NCBI GenBank assembly: GCA_923172585.1
Contig: OV298644.1
Location: forward strand, 1,443,427-1,507,426
Reading direction: 5' to 3'
From: Haemophilus influenzae
Lineage (GTDB): Bacteria; Pseudomonadota; Gammaproteobacteria; Enterobacterales; Pasteurellaceae
DNA: 64,000 nt
Of the stretch, positions 50,790 to 59,652 are shown in pieces (the first letter of the stretch is position 1; every line of letters begins with the position of its first letter). The notes beneath the pieces were generated by a model. That model saw only the letters and a list, made by a program, of their open reading frames with translations, ran no database searches and was not told where the DNA came from. The translations under genes and the position numbers were made by a program.

Positions 50790-50800
50790 GGAGAGCAGTA

Positions 50801-53290
50801 ATGACTGAAGATGTTAAGGCTGATGCGCCAAAAAAATTAAGCATTCAACGCAGAACAAAAACAACAGTGAGCAGCACCACAACTGGCGGTAAAAGCAAAG
50901 AAGTACAAGTAGAAGTACGTAAAAAACGCACAGTAAAAACTGATATTGCTCAACAAGAAGAAGCAAAATTAAAAGCACAGCAAGAAGCGGAAGCGAAAAA
51001 AATTGCTGAACAAAAAGCAGCAGAAGAAAAAGCTCGTTTAGAAGCTGAAAAAGTGAAAGCTGAAACTGCTAAGCCAGTAAAAAGTGCGGTAGATTCTAAA
51101 GTGAAATCTGTTGATCCTGAAAAAGAGAAACGTAAAGCAGAAGAAGCAGAACTTCGTCGTAAAGCTGAAGAATTAGCTCGTCAAAAAGCAGAAGAACAAG
51201 CTCGTCGTGCAGTAGAAGAAGCGAAACGTTATGCTGAAGCAGATGATTCAGACAATGAATCTTCTTCAGAAGACTATTCTGATTACAATCTAAGTTCAAG
51301 ATATGCACTTGAAGCAGAAGATGAAGAAGATCGTCGTAATGAAAATCGTGGTCGTGGCAAAAATAAAGTAGCGAAAGCGAAAAAAGGCGGTCGCGACGAT
51401 GAAAATAGCAAAAACTCGAAAAACGAGCGCGAATCTAATCGTAAAAATCAAAAAGACGCTAAGTTTGGTAAAGGTAAAAATGGCAAAAAAGGTGCCGCAC
51501 TTCAACAAGCCTTTACTAAACCTGCTCAAGTAGTTAAATCGGATGTAGTCATTGGAGAAACCATTACGGTTGCAGAACTTGCGAATAAGATGGCGGTAAA
51601 AGCTACAGAGATCATCAAAATGATGATGAAGATGGGCGAAATGGTTACTATCAACCAAGTTATCGACCAAGAAACCGCTCAATTAGTAGCAGAAGAACTT
51701 GGTCATAAAGTGATTCTTCGTAATGAAAATGAGCTTGAAGAAGCGGTATTAGGCGATCGTGATGTAAACGCAGAAAAAGTAACCCGTGCGCCAGTTGTAA
51801 CCATCATGGGTCACGTTGATCATGGTAAAACCTCTTTACTTGACTATATTCGTAAAGCGAAAGTTGCTGCAGGCGAAGCGGGTGGTATTACTCAACATAT
51901 CGGTGCGTATCACGTAGAAATGGATGATGGCAAAATGATCACCTTCTTGGATACTCCAGGACACGCAGCGTTTACTTCTATGCGTGCACGTGGTGCAAAA
52001 GCAACAGATATCGTTGTTCTTGTTGTTGCGGCCGATGATGGTGTGATGCCTCAAACTATCGAAGCGATTCAACACGCAAAAGCAGCGGGTGCACCTTTAG
52101 TGGTTGCAGTAAATAAAATCGATAAACCAGAAGCAAATCTAGATCGTGTTGAGCAAGAATTATTACAACATGATGTCATTTCTGAGAAATTCGGTGGTGA
52201 TGTGCAATTCGTTCCAGTATCGGCGAAGAAAGGTACAGGGGTTGATGATTTATTAGATGCAATCTTACTTCAATCTGAAGTGCTTGAATTGACCGCTGTA
52301 AAAGACGGCATGGCAAGTGGTGTAGTCATTGAATCTTACTTGGATAAAGGTCGTGGCCCTGTGGCAACTATCTTGGTTCAATCAGGTACACTACGTAAAG
52401 GCGACATCGTACTTTGTGGTTTTGAATATGGCCGTGTGCGCGCAATGCGTGATGAAAACGGGAAAGAAGTGGATGAAGCAGGGCCTTCAATTCCAGTTGA
52501 ATTATTAGGTCTTTCAGGTGTGCCTGCAGCAGGTGATGAAGCAACCGTTGTACGTGATGAGAAAAAAGCACGTGAAGTGGCGTTATATCGTCAAGGTAAA
52601 TTCCGTGAAGTGAAATTAGCTCGTCAGCAAAAAGCGAAACTTGAAAATATGTTTAGCAATATGTCTGAAGGCGATGTGGCTGAATTGAACGTTATTGTGA
52701 AAGCGGATGTACAAGGCTCTGTAGAAGCGATTGTTCAAGCGTTAAATGAACTTTCTACTAATGAAGTAAAAGTTAAAGTTGTTGGTTCAGGTGTAGGTGG
52801 TATTACTGAAACTGATGCAACTTTAGCTACCGCATCTAATGCCATCATTGTTGGCTTTAATGTTCGAGCGGATGCAACAGCTCGTCGTGTCATTGAAGCT
52901 GAAAACATTGATTTACGCTACTACTCAATCATTTATGAATTGTTGAATGAAATTAAAGCAGCAATGAGCGGTATGTTAGAGCCTGAATTTAAACAAGAAA
53001 TTATTGGTTTAGCTGAAGTTCGTGATGTATTCCGTCATCCGAAATTTGGTGCAATCGCAGGTTGTATGGTAACCGAGGGTGTAGTGAAACGTAACAACCC
53101 AATCCGTGTATTACGTGACAACGTCGTTATATTTGAAGGGGAATTAGAATCTCTTCGCCGTTTCAAAGACGACGTATCTGAAGTTCGTAACGGTATGGAA
53201 TGTGGTATCGGCGTGAAAAACTACAATGATGTAAAAGTCGGCGACCAAATCGAGGTGTTTGAAGTGGTTGAAGTTAAACGTTCAATCTAA
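50801..53290 (+). CDS. infB: Translation initiation factor IF-2
   Basis: GTPase that places fMet-tRNA on the ribosome. 829 residues from the ATG at 50801 ([12 protein letters not shown]). The N-terminal region (about 1-300) is a long Lys/Glu/Ala-rich helical stretch typical of IF-2, with low complexity. The GTPase has [16 protein letters not shown] and NKID. The C-terminal beta-barrel domains are complete. One family-conserved Pro after PEAN is Leu here (EANLDRV). Terminator follows. In most relatives rbfA comes next; here the hsd locus intervenes. Confidence 0.97.
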   Translation: MTEDVKADAPKKLSIQRRTKTTVSSTTTGGKSKEVQVEVRKKRTVKTDIAQQEEAKLKAQQEAEAKKIAEQKAAEEKARLEAEKVKAETAKPVKSAVDSKVKSVDPEKEKRKAEEAELRRKAEELARQKAEEQARRAVEEAKRYAEADDSDNESSSEDYSDYNLSSRYALEAEDEEDRRNENRGRGKNKVAKAKKGGRDDENSKNSKNERESNRKNQKDAKFGKGKNGKKGAALQQAFTKPAQVVKSDVVIGETITVAELANKMAVKATEIIKMMMKMGEMVTINQVIDQETAQLVAEELGHKVILRNENELEEAVLGDRDVNAEKVTRAPVVTIMGHVDHGKTSLLDYIRKAKVAAGEAGGITQHIGAYHVEMDDGKMITFLDTPGHAAFTSMRARGAKATDIVVLVVAADDGVMPQTIEAIQHAKAAGAPLVVAVNKIDKPEANLDRVEQELLQHDVISEKFGGDVQFVPVSAKKGTGVDDLLDAILLQSEVLELTAVKDGMASGVVIESYLDKGRGPVATILVQSGTLRKGDIVLCGFEYGRVRAMRDENGKEVDEAGPSIPVELLGLSGVPAAGDEATVVRDEKKAREVALYRQGKFREVKLARQQKAKLENMFSNMSEGDVAELNVIVKADVQGSVEAIVQALNELSTNEVKVKVVGSGVGGITETDATLATASNAIIVGFNVRADATARRVIEAENIDLRYYSIIYELLNEIKAAMSGMLEPEFKQEIIGLAEVRDVFRHPKFGAIAGCMVTEGVVKRNNPIRVLRDNVVIFEGELESLRRFKDDVSEVRNGMECGIGVKNYNDVKVGDQIEVFEVVEVKRSI

Positions 53291-53304
53291 CTTTTAACAA
53301 AATA

Positions 53305-53345
53305 AAGGGCGGTTAAAAATCATAGTGTTTTTAATCGCCCTTTTG
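53305..53345. terminator. Terminator after infB
   Basis: AAGGGCGGTTAAAAA pairs with TTTTTAATCGCCCTT across an 8-nt loop, then TT. It separates infB from the convergent hsdR and can act on both strands. Confidence 0.88.
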
Positions 53346-53474
53346 TTATTAAATAAACCGCATCAAAATTATAAACCAGTTAAATCCTCAGCAATTTCTT
53401 CAGCTTGTTTAATCACATAAGTTACCGCTTCTTCCTGTTTATCGGGTGGGTATTTGTAGCGTTGTAGGGCGCGT

Positions 53475-56400
53475 TTAACGAGTAATACGCATTTTTGCTC
53501 GTACCGCCTCTTTGTATTGCCAGTCGATTGTGACCGATTTTCTAAGTGTTTCCGTGATTTCTTTCGCCAGTTTAGAAAGCACTTCATCACCCATCAAATC
53601 TTTTGCACTTTGATTTTGAGATAGGGCTTCATAGAAGGCAAGTTCTTCCTTGGTTAATCCTAGTTTTTTCCCTAATGCTAGACGTTCTTGGAAATCTTGG
53701 CTCATTTTAAAGAGTTCGTCCAAAATCTCTACCACAGTCAAATTATGGTTGTGGTATTGATTCAATGCTTCTTTCAAACGCTGTTCAAAATCTTTTTGCA
53801 ATGTTAAGTTTGTGCCTGATTTAACTTTAATTTCACTTGCTAAATAACGTTCCATTGCCGTAACCCATAAATTTTTAGTTGGGCTATTTTTTACAGTTTG
53901 TAAAAATTCCTCGGAAAGCAAACTGATTTGTGGTTGTGGTTTTTCTAGCAGATCAAATAAATCAATCACGCCTTCAGAATACACAGTTTGATTAACCAGT
54001 TTTTTCAATAAAATCTGTCTTTCATTTGTGCCTGTGCCTTTTTGTTCACGTTTAGTTAAAATTGCCCGTACGGCATCATAAAAGGCGATTTCTTGGTTAT
54101 ACGGCTCAACTTCAGCCAATGCGCCGCACAGCATATAGCCTTTTTTTACCAAGCCTGCCGCTTTCAAAAAGGCTTTTTTGCGTGGTTCGGTTTCTTTTTT
54201 ATTAAACCAATGCTGCTCGTGCGCTTTGCCATCAAACGGTAATTGATCAAGGCTTAAAATATGGTTGGCGGCAAAACGAATCGCCATCAAAAGATCATTC
54301 GGATTATCTTTTTCTAAGGCAGCCTGAACATCAAAGGTTTTCCCCTCAACTGGCGTTGCAAACAGGCTGCGGATAACTTCTAAATGCTCTTTCATTTTAA
54401 AGAATACATCAATCACGCTATCAGCTAGTTTGCCCTTGCCTTGTGAGTTTGTATATTGCCGAGTGGCTTTTTCGAGCTCGTCAGCAATGCCTACATAATC
54501 CACAATCAAGCCGCCATTTTCTCGGCTTTTATTGCGGAATACACGGTTTACTCGGGCGATGGCTTGCATTAGGTTATGCCCCTTCATTGGCTTATCAAGA
54601 TACATAGTGTTACAGCACGGTGCATCAAAGCCTGTCAGCCACATATCACGCACAATCACCACCTTCAGCGGATCGTTCGGGTCTTTAAAGCGGCGTTCTA
54701 GCGTTTGTTTTTCCTGCTTACTGTAAACGTGTTTCTGCATTTCAGACGCATCGGAAGCAGAACCTGTCATCACAATTTTAATCGCCCCTTCGTTAATATT
54801 GTCCGAATGCCATTCAGGGCGCAATTTGATGATTTCATTGTATAAGTCCACGCAAATCTGACGGCTGGAAACCACCATCATCGCTTTGCTGTCCACCACT
54901 TCATTGCGTTTTGCAAAATGTTGCACAAAATCGCTCGCTAAATCATGCAATCGTGCTTCTGAGCCGAGCAATTTTTCTCGCAAGCGTAATTTCGGGTTTT
55001 CTTCGCCTTCCAGCAGTTCATCAATTTCTGCAAATAATTCATCGTGATTAGCATTCTCCGCTAGCTTGATTTGTCGTGCTTCATACACAATCGGTACAGT
55101 TGCGCCATCTTCCACCGCATCTTGCAAGTCATAAATGGACACATAACGACCGAACACATCTTGCGTGTCCTTATCTTCAAGGCTAATTGGCGTACCTGTA
55201 AAACCAATAAACGAGGCATTAGGTAAAGCATCACGCAAATGGCGAGCATAACCTGTCTGAAACTTGCCGTTATGCAGCTTTTGCGTAAAGCCATATTGGC
55301 TGCGGTGAGCCTCATCGCTGATCACAATAATATTGTTGCGCTCATTTAAAATAGGGAAGCGGCTTTCTTCCTCATTTAGGGCGAATTTCTGAATCGTGGT
55401 AAAAAATACGCCGCCGACTTCATTTTGTGCGAGCAGTTGGCGCAGTTGATCACGGTCTTCTACTTGCTGCGGTGTTTGTTTGATTAAATCTTTGCCTGAA
55501 GAAAAGGTTTGGAAGAGCTGACCGTCTAAATCGTTGCGGTCGGTAACCACTACAATGGTAGGATTTTTCAATTCAGGCTGTGCAAGCAGTTTGCCTGCAT
55601 AAAACAGCATCGAAATCGACTTGCCCGAACCCTGCGTATGCCACATCACCCCAATGCGGCGGTCGCCTTTTTCTGAAGTCGCCCAAATGGTGGAATCTAC
55701 CGCTTCATTTACGCCGTAATATTGATGGTACGCCGCGATTTTTTTAATGGTTTTGCCAACGGAATCCCGTTCAAACAAGACGAAATAGCGGATATAGTCC
55801 AATAAATCCTCAGGCTTTAGCAAGCCATTAAGCAGGCTTTGCAACTCATCGTCAAAATATAACCGCGCGCTTTTATTTTTTTCATCGACCACTTTCCACG
55901 GCGTAAAGCGTTGGAAATCTGCCGAAAGCGAACCCAAACGGGCGACAATGCCGTCTGAAATAATCAGAGCTTGGTTGTAAACAAACAGCTCGGCAATTTC
56001 ATCTTTATAGGTTTCAAATTGATTAAACGCCTGCAACAAATCCGCCGATTCACGCAACGGATTTTTGAGCTCAAATACCACCAAGGGGAGACCATTTACA
56101 AAGCCGATAATATCAGGAATCCGTTTACCTCCTTTGCGGCTGCGGATTTCCAATTGATTGACGGCAACAAAACGGTTGTTTCCCCAATGCTCGAAATCCA
56201 CCAAGCGCACCATCTCGATTTTTTGCTCACCGTTTAACGTATATTCCACCCGCACGCCATCACGCAGCAGTTTATAAAACGCCTGATTGCGTACCACCAA
56301 GTCGCCAATATCGCTTTTCGTTGCCGATTTCACTACAGAATCCACCGCACTTTCAGGCAGCTGAGGATTAAGTTTACGCACCGCCTCACGCAGTTGCTCA

Positions 56401-56537
56401 ACAAAGACTACGCCGCTCAAATCGCCACGGGCAAACTTGCCCTCATGAACAGGCAAGTCTTTACCGTAGCGATATTCCCAACTGAGGGATTGCAGGCGTT
56501 GAAGGGTAAGTTGTTCGATGTCATTTTCGTTGAGCAT
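53475..56537 (-). CDS. hsdR: Type I restriction endonuclease, R subunit (3' end frameshifted)
   Basis: Translocates DNA and cleaves foreign DNA as part of HsdR2M2S. 1020 residues are open from the ATG at 56537. Nuclease motif with D and E-x-K (RIPDIIGFVNGLPLVVFELKNP, near residue 145), helicase Walker A TQGSGKSISML near residue 300, DEAH box (ISDEAHRSQYG), and TGTP / QAIARVNR motifs. The frame closes early (AKMRITR, stop at 53475), while the typical C-terminus LVKRALQRYKYPPDKQEEAV continues in the next frame to 53369. A single-base change near 53485 probably cut off about 35 residues. It holds a Neisseria DUS at 55948 and a USS at 56344. Confidence 0.9.
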   Translation of the reverse strand: MLNENDIEQLTLQRLQSLSWEYRYGKDLPVHEGKFARGDLSGVVFVEQLREAVRKLNPQLPESAVDSVVKSATKSDIGDLVVRNQAFYKLLRDGVRVEYTLNGEQKIEMVRLVDFEHWGNNRFVAVNQLEIRSRKGGKRIPDIIGFVNGLPLVVFELKNPLRESADLLQAFNQFETYKDEIAELFVYNQALIISDGIVARLGSLSADFQRFTPWKVVDEKNKSARLYFDDELQSLLNGLLKPEDLLDYIRYFVLFERDSVGKTIKKIAAYHQYYGVNEAVDSTIWATSEKGDRRIGVMWHTQGSGKSISMLFYAGKLLAQPELKNPTIVVVTDRNDLDGQLFQTFSSGKDLIKQTPQQVEDRDQLRQLLAQNEVGGVFFTTIQKFALNEEESRFPILNERNNIIVISDEAHRSQYGFTQKLHNGKFQTGYARHLRDALPNASFIGFTGTPISLEDKDTQDVFGRYVSIYDLQDAVEDGATVPIVYEARQIKLAENANHDELFAEIDELLEGEENPKLRLREKLLGSEARLHDLASDFVQHFAKRNEVVDSKAMMVVSSRQICVDLYNEIIKLRPEWHSDNINEGAIKIVMTGSASDASEMQKHVYSKQEKQTLERRFKDPNDPLKVVIVRDMWLTGFDAPCCNTMYLDKPMKGHNLMQAIARVNRVFRNKSRENGGLIVDYVGIADELEKATRQYTNSQGKGKLADSVIDVFFKMKEHLEVIRSLFATPVEGKTFDVQAALEKDNPNDLLMAIRFAANHILSLDQLPFDGKAHEQHWFNKKETEPRKKAFLKAAGLVKKGYMLCGALAEVEPYNQEIAFYDAVRAILTKREQKGTGTNERQILLKKLVNQTVYSEGVIDLFDLLEKPQPQISLLSEEFLQTVKNSPTKNLWVTAMERYLASEIKVKSGTNLTLQKDFEQRLKEALNQYHNHNLTVVEILDELFKMSQDFQERLALGKKLGLTKEELAFYEALSQNQSAKDLMGDEVLSKLAKEITETLRKSVTIDWQYKEAVRAKMRITR
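55948..55959 (+). repeat. Neisseria DNA uptake sequence (AT-DUS) in hsdR
   Basis: ATGCCGTCTGAA, a perfect 12-base neisserial DUS, in the coding DNA of hsdR. It is foreign to Haemophilus, whose own signal is AAGTGCGGT. Confidence 0.85.
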
Positions 56538-56648
56538 AGGTGTTCCTTACTTGATTTTATAAGAGGATCGGCATTACTAAAATCATCCCATTTCCTTTTT
56601 TATGAAAGCTGGAAATGTTGTTGAGTATCATCTCCACAGGTTTATTTT

Positions 56649-56975
56649 CTAGTGTTGATAATTTAGTTCAACATCTTGTTCAAGCTTATTTTTATAATTT
56701 TCTAATTTTTGGATAAGTTTTATTTGCTTATCTTTAATGGAATTCAGGGAACGCATTGTTCGCTCGTAACGTATTCTTTCCGTAACAAGTTTTTTTTCTA
56801 ATGTCGCTAATTTAAGTTCTTGCTCAGCCTTATATTTATTTTCAAGACGTTGTAGTTTTTGCTCTAATTCTATAACCTTATCTTCTTCTTTAAGCTGTGA
56901 TATTTTGACTATAATAATAGGTATAGCAATCCCAAATGAGATAGCAATAAAATAACAAAAAACTGTACCCTCCAT
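56649..56975 (-). CDS. Membrane-anchored coiled-coil protein in the hsd locus
   Basis: 108 residues: one N-terminal transmembrane helix (VFCYFIAISFGIAIPIIIV), then a long heptad-rich helix (about residues 25-100) of Lys, Glu and Leu. No catalytic motif. It lies 10 bases after the second coiled-coil gene and 111 bases before hsdR on the same strand, inside the hsd operon. Family not recognised. Its similarity of design to its neighbour suggests a partner of the FRG protein. Confidence 0.65.
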   Translation of the reverse strand: MEGTVFCYFIAISFGIAIPIIIVKISQLKEEDKVIELEQKLQRLENKYKAEQELKLATLEKKLVTERIRYERTMRSLNSIKDKQIKLIQKLENYKNKLEQDVELNYQH

Positions 56976-56985
56976 TGATATACTC

Positions 56986-57404
56986 CTATTTATTCTTGAT
57001 ATTCTTAGGTGGAAAAGGAATCATGCTTGATGTTAGCATCGCAATTTCTTGATTTATATAGACAAGATTTTCTTGCCTTTCATTATTTTCATTTGTGAGT
57101 TGTTGAATTTCTGCATCCCAAATAGCTTGTTGTTTTTCTAATGATTCTTTTTTTTCAATTACCTCTTGTGATTCTGTTTTTTTTGATATTTCATCTATTT
57201 TTATGTTAATTTCACATTCTTTTGATGAAAGACTGTTTTTTGAAAAAAAACAGAATAAATAAGATAAATTGGCACAATGATAAATGACATAATAAAAAGT
57301 GTATATAAAAACACGAAAAATGGGTGCCAAGGGTTACTAAGCATGGCCATAATAAGTATTAAAATACTGAAAGATATAATCCAAGGGCCTATTAGTGCAA
57401 TCAT
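56986..57404 (-). pseudogene. Two-helix membrane/coiled-coil protein gene, frameshifted at a T8 tract
   Basis: From the ATG at 57404 two transmembrane helices are read (WIISFSILILIMAM; FFVFLYTLFIMSFIIVPIYLIYSV). At an 8-base homopolymer (57243-57250, A on the plus strand) the frame runs into a stop; the coiled-coil half (KECEINIKIDEISKK ... QQAIWDAEIQQLTNEN) continues in the next frame to 56986. Restored, the protein has about 139 residues. The slip could be phase variation or a fixed lesion. Function unknown. Confidence 0.65.
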
Positions 57405-57440
57405 TAATTTCCTCCTATGTTTTAAAGTATTTTCTATTGA

Positions 57441-58282
57441 TTAATCCTGATATTCTAAATTAATCTCTGCAATCGCATTATCAATGCCAATTTCACAAAG
57501 TTTTATTTTTCCTAATAAATCAGGATAAATTGTTGAAGCATCAATATTAATTGAGGCAAGATAAGCTAAAACATCTTTTCTTAACTTACTGGAAATTAAC
57601 ATTTTACTTAATCTGTGAAAAATATGTCCATTGCCAAAATTTGTGTTCAGTTTGGCGATATCTTCAAATTCAATCGATGATAATTTTGTAAAAACACCTT
57701 TTTGTGCATTAATCCGATTTCCAATTTTAATTGGCTCAATAATGAGTTTTCACCAAAATTAAAAAACTCATTTAATTCATAAATAACACGATATTGGTTT
57801 TCTTCCTGACTTTCAAAAGCAAAATAAAGTGCAACAAAGAAAGATTTTGTCCAATCTAATAAAGGTGTTTTTAACTGATAATGTTGTGCAAATGCCCAAA
57901 TATCATCATCTTTAAGGTTGCTTGGTAATAAAATATAACCATCAATACTTTGATTGATAAGAATACGTTTACAATGCTCAAGATATTTTTCTTGCAGCTT
58001 TTCATAATCTTTTTCAATGTCAATTTGGTTACCAAACTTTTCTAAATATCGCTCTAAAGTTGATTGTAAGCAATAATCTACATGGCTATGCCCACGATAA
58101 AATCTCGCATAATTGGTTGAACTATCACTTGCTAAGGGAATTTGTTTGAATTCATCTGGGGTTTCTTCATCAAATTTATAACTATAACTATAACTAAAAA
58201 CAAGTCTTTTGAATTCATCTAACGTATTGATTTCAGCAACAACTGGGACTTTATCTTTCCCTATAAATTTTAAATCTACCAT
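57441..58282 (-). pseudogene. FRG-domain protein gene inside the hsd locus, frameshifted
   Basis: Begins at the ATG at 58282 (MVDLKFIGKDKVPV), whose ribosome site GGAGA lies within the hsdS end. Family hallmarks: FYRGHSHVDYCLQSTLER (the name-giving F/Y-RG), then FAQHYQLKTPLLDWTKS and VALYFAFE. After a single-base loss near 57743 the remainder, including the typical IEPIKIGNRINAQKGVFT, continues in another frame to the TAA at 57441. Restored length is about 280 residues. FRG proteins are frequent in defence islands, but their activity is not established. An in-frame ATG at 58297 overlaps hsdS and is less likely. Confidence 0.8.
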
Positions 58283-58283
58283 T

Positions 58284-59652
58284 TTAAATTTCTCCATTTA
58301 ATAATTTAGGTAATAAAGAGTCTCTAGTTTTTTTCAATATATTATTCTCTCTTTTAAGTTTCTTAAACTATCAAGATAATGTAGTTACTTATTTTCGAGA
58401 AAATATTTAATATGAAGTTAGAAGAAATAACAACATTAATACCTTTAAAAGTTGAAGTATTTAAAGATGCTCTGTGAAGATCCAGAGGCCTGCTCAAAAT
58501 ATGCTGCTTAGGTTCGCATAAGAAACCAACGTAAATATTCGATTAAATTGTTAATATCATTTAAAGTATAATTTTTGTAATGAGTGATAATTATAAACTC
58601 CACTAATACCAAAACCAATTTTTCCTGCATCACCATATCGAATCAATTAAAATATCTTTTTCTGTGCATCGTTTATTTTTTTGAAAATTTCTACATAAGT
58701 TATATGATTGTTGCTCTGAATAATCTCTATTCTGAATAAAACGTTCATAACCTTATACCTTCTGCTTCATATATATGTTCCTTCTTTGGAATCTGTGTTC
58801 CGCTAATTAATGTAAACAATCCTGATAAAGGGGTAACCTCCCACCCCTTCGGCACTTCAACCCCATCAACCTCCACCATCTCACACGGAAACGCTTTGGC
58901 GGTTTCGGCTAATTCGGCGTAGCGATCAGGTTGTGTTTGTGAAAGTGCGGTCAGTTCTTCGGGTGTTTTTCCGCTGATTGCTTGCATGGCTGCCAGTTCC
59001 GCTTGTTCAAGACTCAGGCCGTCTGAAAGGGCTTGGACTTTGGCACGCACGGGGTCGAAATCGACAAACCAACTTTTAAACAGGGCTTGGGCAATTTGTT
59101 CCAAGGTTTGGTTGATTTGGGTGTTGAGGTGTTGATTTTTTGATCCAGTTCCTTTAATGTTTTCCTGATTTTTAGCTGATTTGGGCGAAATTTGGAATAT
59201 AACTAGAAAATTCTTCAATAAGTTTTGCGCTGATATTAGGTTGTGCAGCACCTGTATGAAAAATATTGGAAACTTTTTTGTATGAACTTACTAAATAATA
59301 AATAAAATCAGATGAATGGGCAATCTTTCTTTTAATATAAAACGACCAACACGTTGATTAATCAGACAGGGTTGAGTTCCTTTTGCAATTCGAGAGACTT
59401 TCCCCACATTTGCTCCTGTCATTGCAATTAAAATATCGTCATCTTTTGTCTGAAAATATTTTACTTTTCTGTGACAATTTCTTCTGATATAGTGTCATAG
59501 TTAGTTCATTTACTCAAATCCAATTAAAACTGCCACCAGTATATCATTACCAATTTTAATTACAGGCATTCCAGATAAATTCTTTATAAAATCTTTGCTT
59601 TTAAAGAGCATTTTTACCAATTTGTACTGTAGATATAGTTACCAATTACCAT
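58284..59652 (-). pseudogene. hsdS: Type I specificity subunit HsdS, degraded in both recognition domains
   Basis: Specificity subunit; two target-recognition domains (TRDs) separated by helical spacers define the methylated site. Here TRD1 is split over frames with stops (LSGMPVIKIGNDI; DDDILIAMTGANVGKVSRIAKGTQPCLINQRVGRF; HTGAAQPNISAKLIEEF). The central spacer is clean and open (58745-59251: LEQIAQALFKSWFVDFDPVRAKVQAL and KTPEELTALSQTQPDRYAEL). TRD2 starts EVPKGWEVTPLSGLFTL and then decays. The end, KTRDSLLPKLLNGEI, is still readable to the TAA at 58284. A USS (58943) and an AG-type DUS (59018) lie in the central part. No functional recognition is expected. Confidence 0.85.
59018..59027 (+). 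repeat. Neisseria DNA uptake sequence (AG-DUS) in hsdS
   Basis: GCCGTCTGAA, preceded by AG, so AGGCCGTCTGAA: a known neisserial dialect. A degenerate 10-mer (GCCGTCTGAT) is at 59876-59885 in hsdM. Confidence 0.8.
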
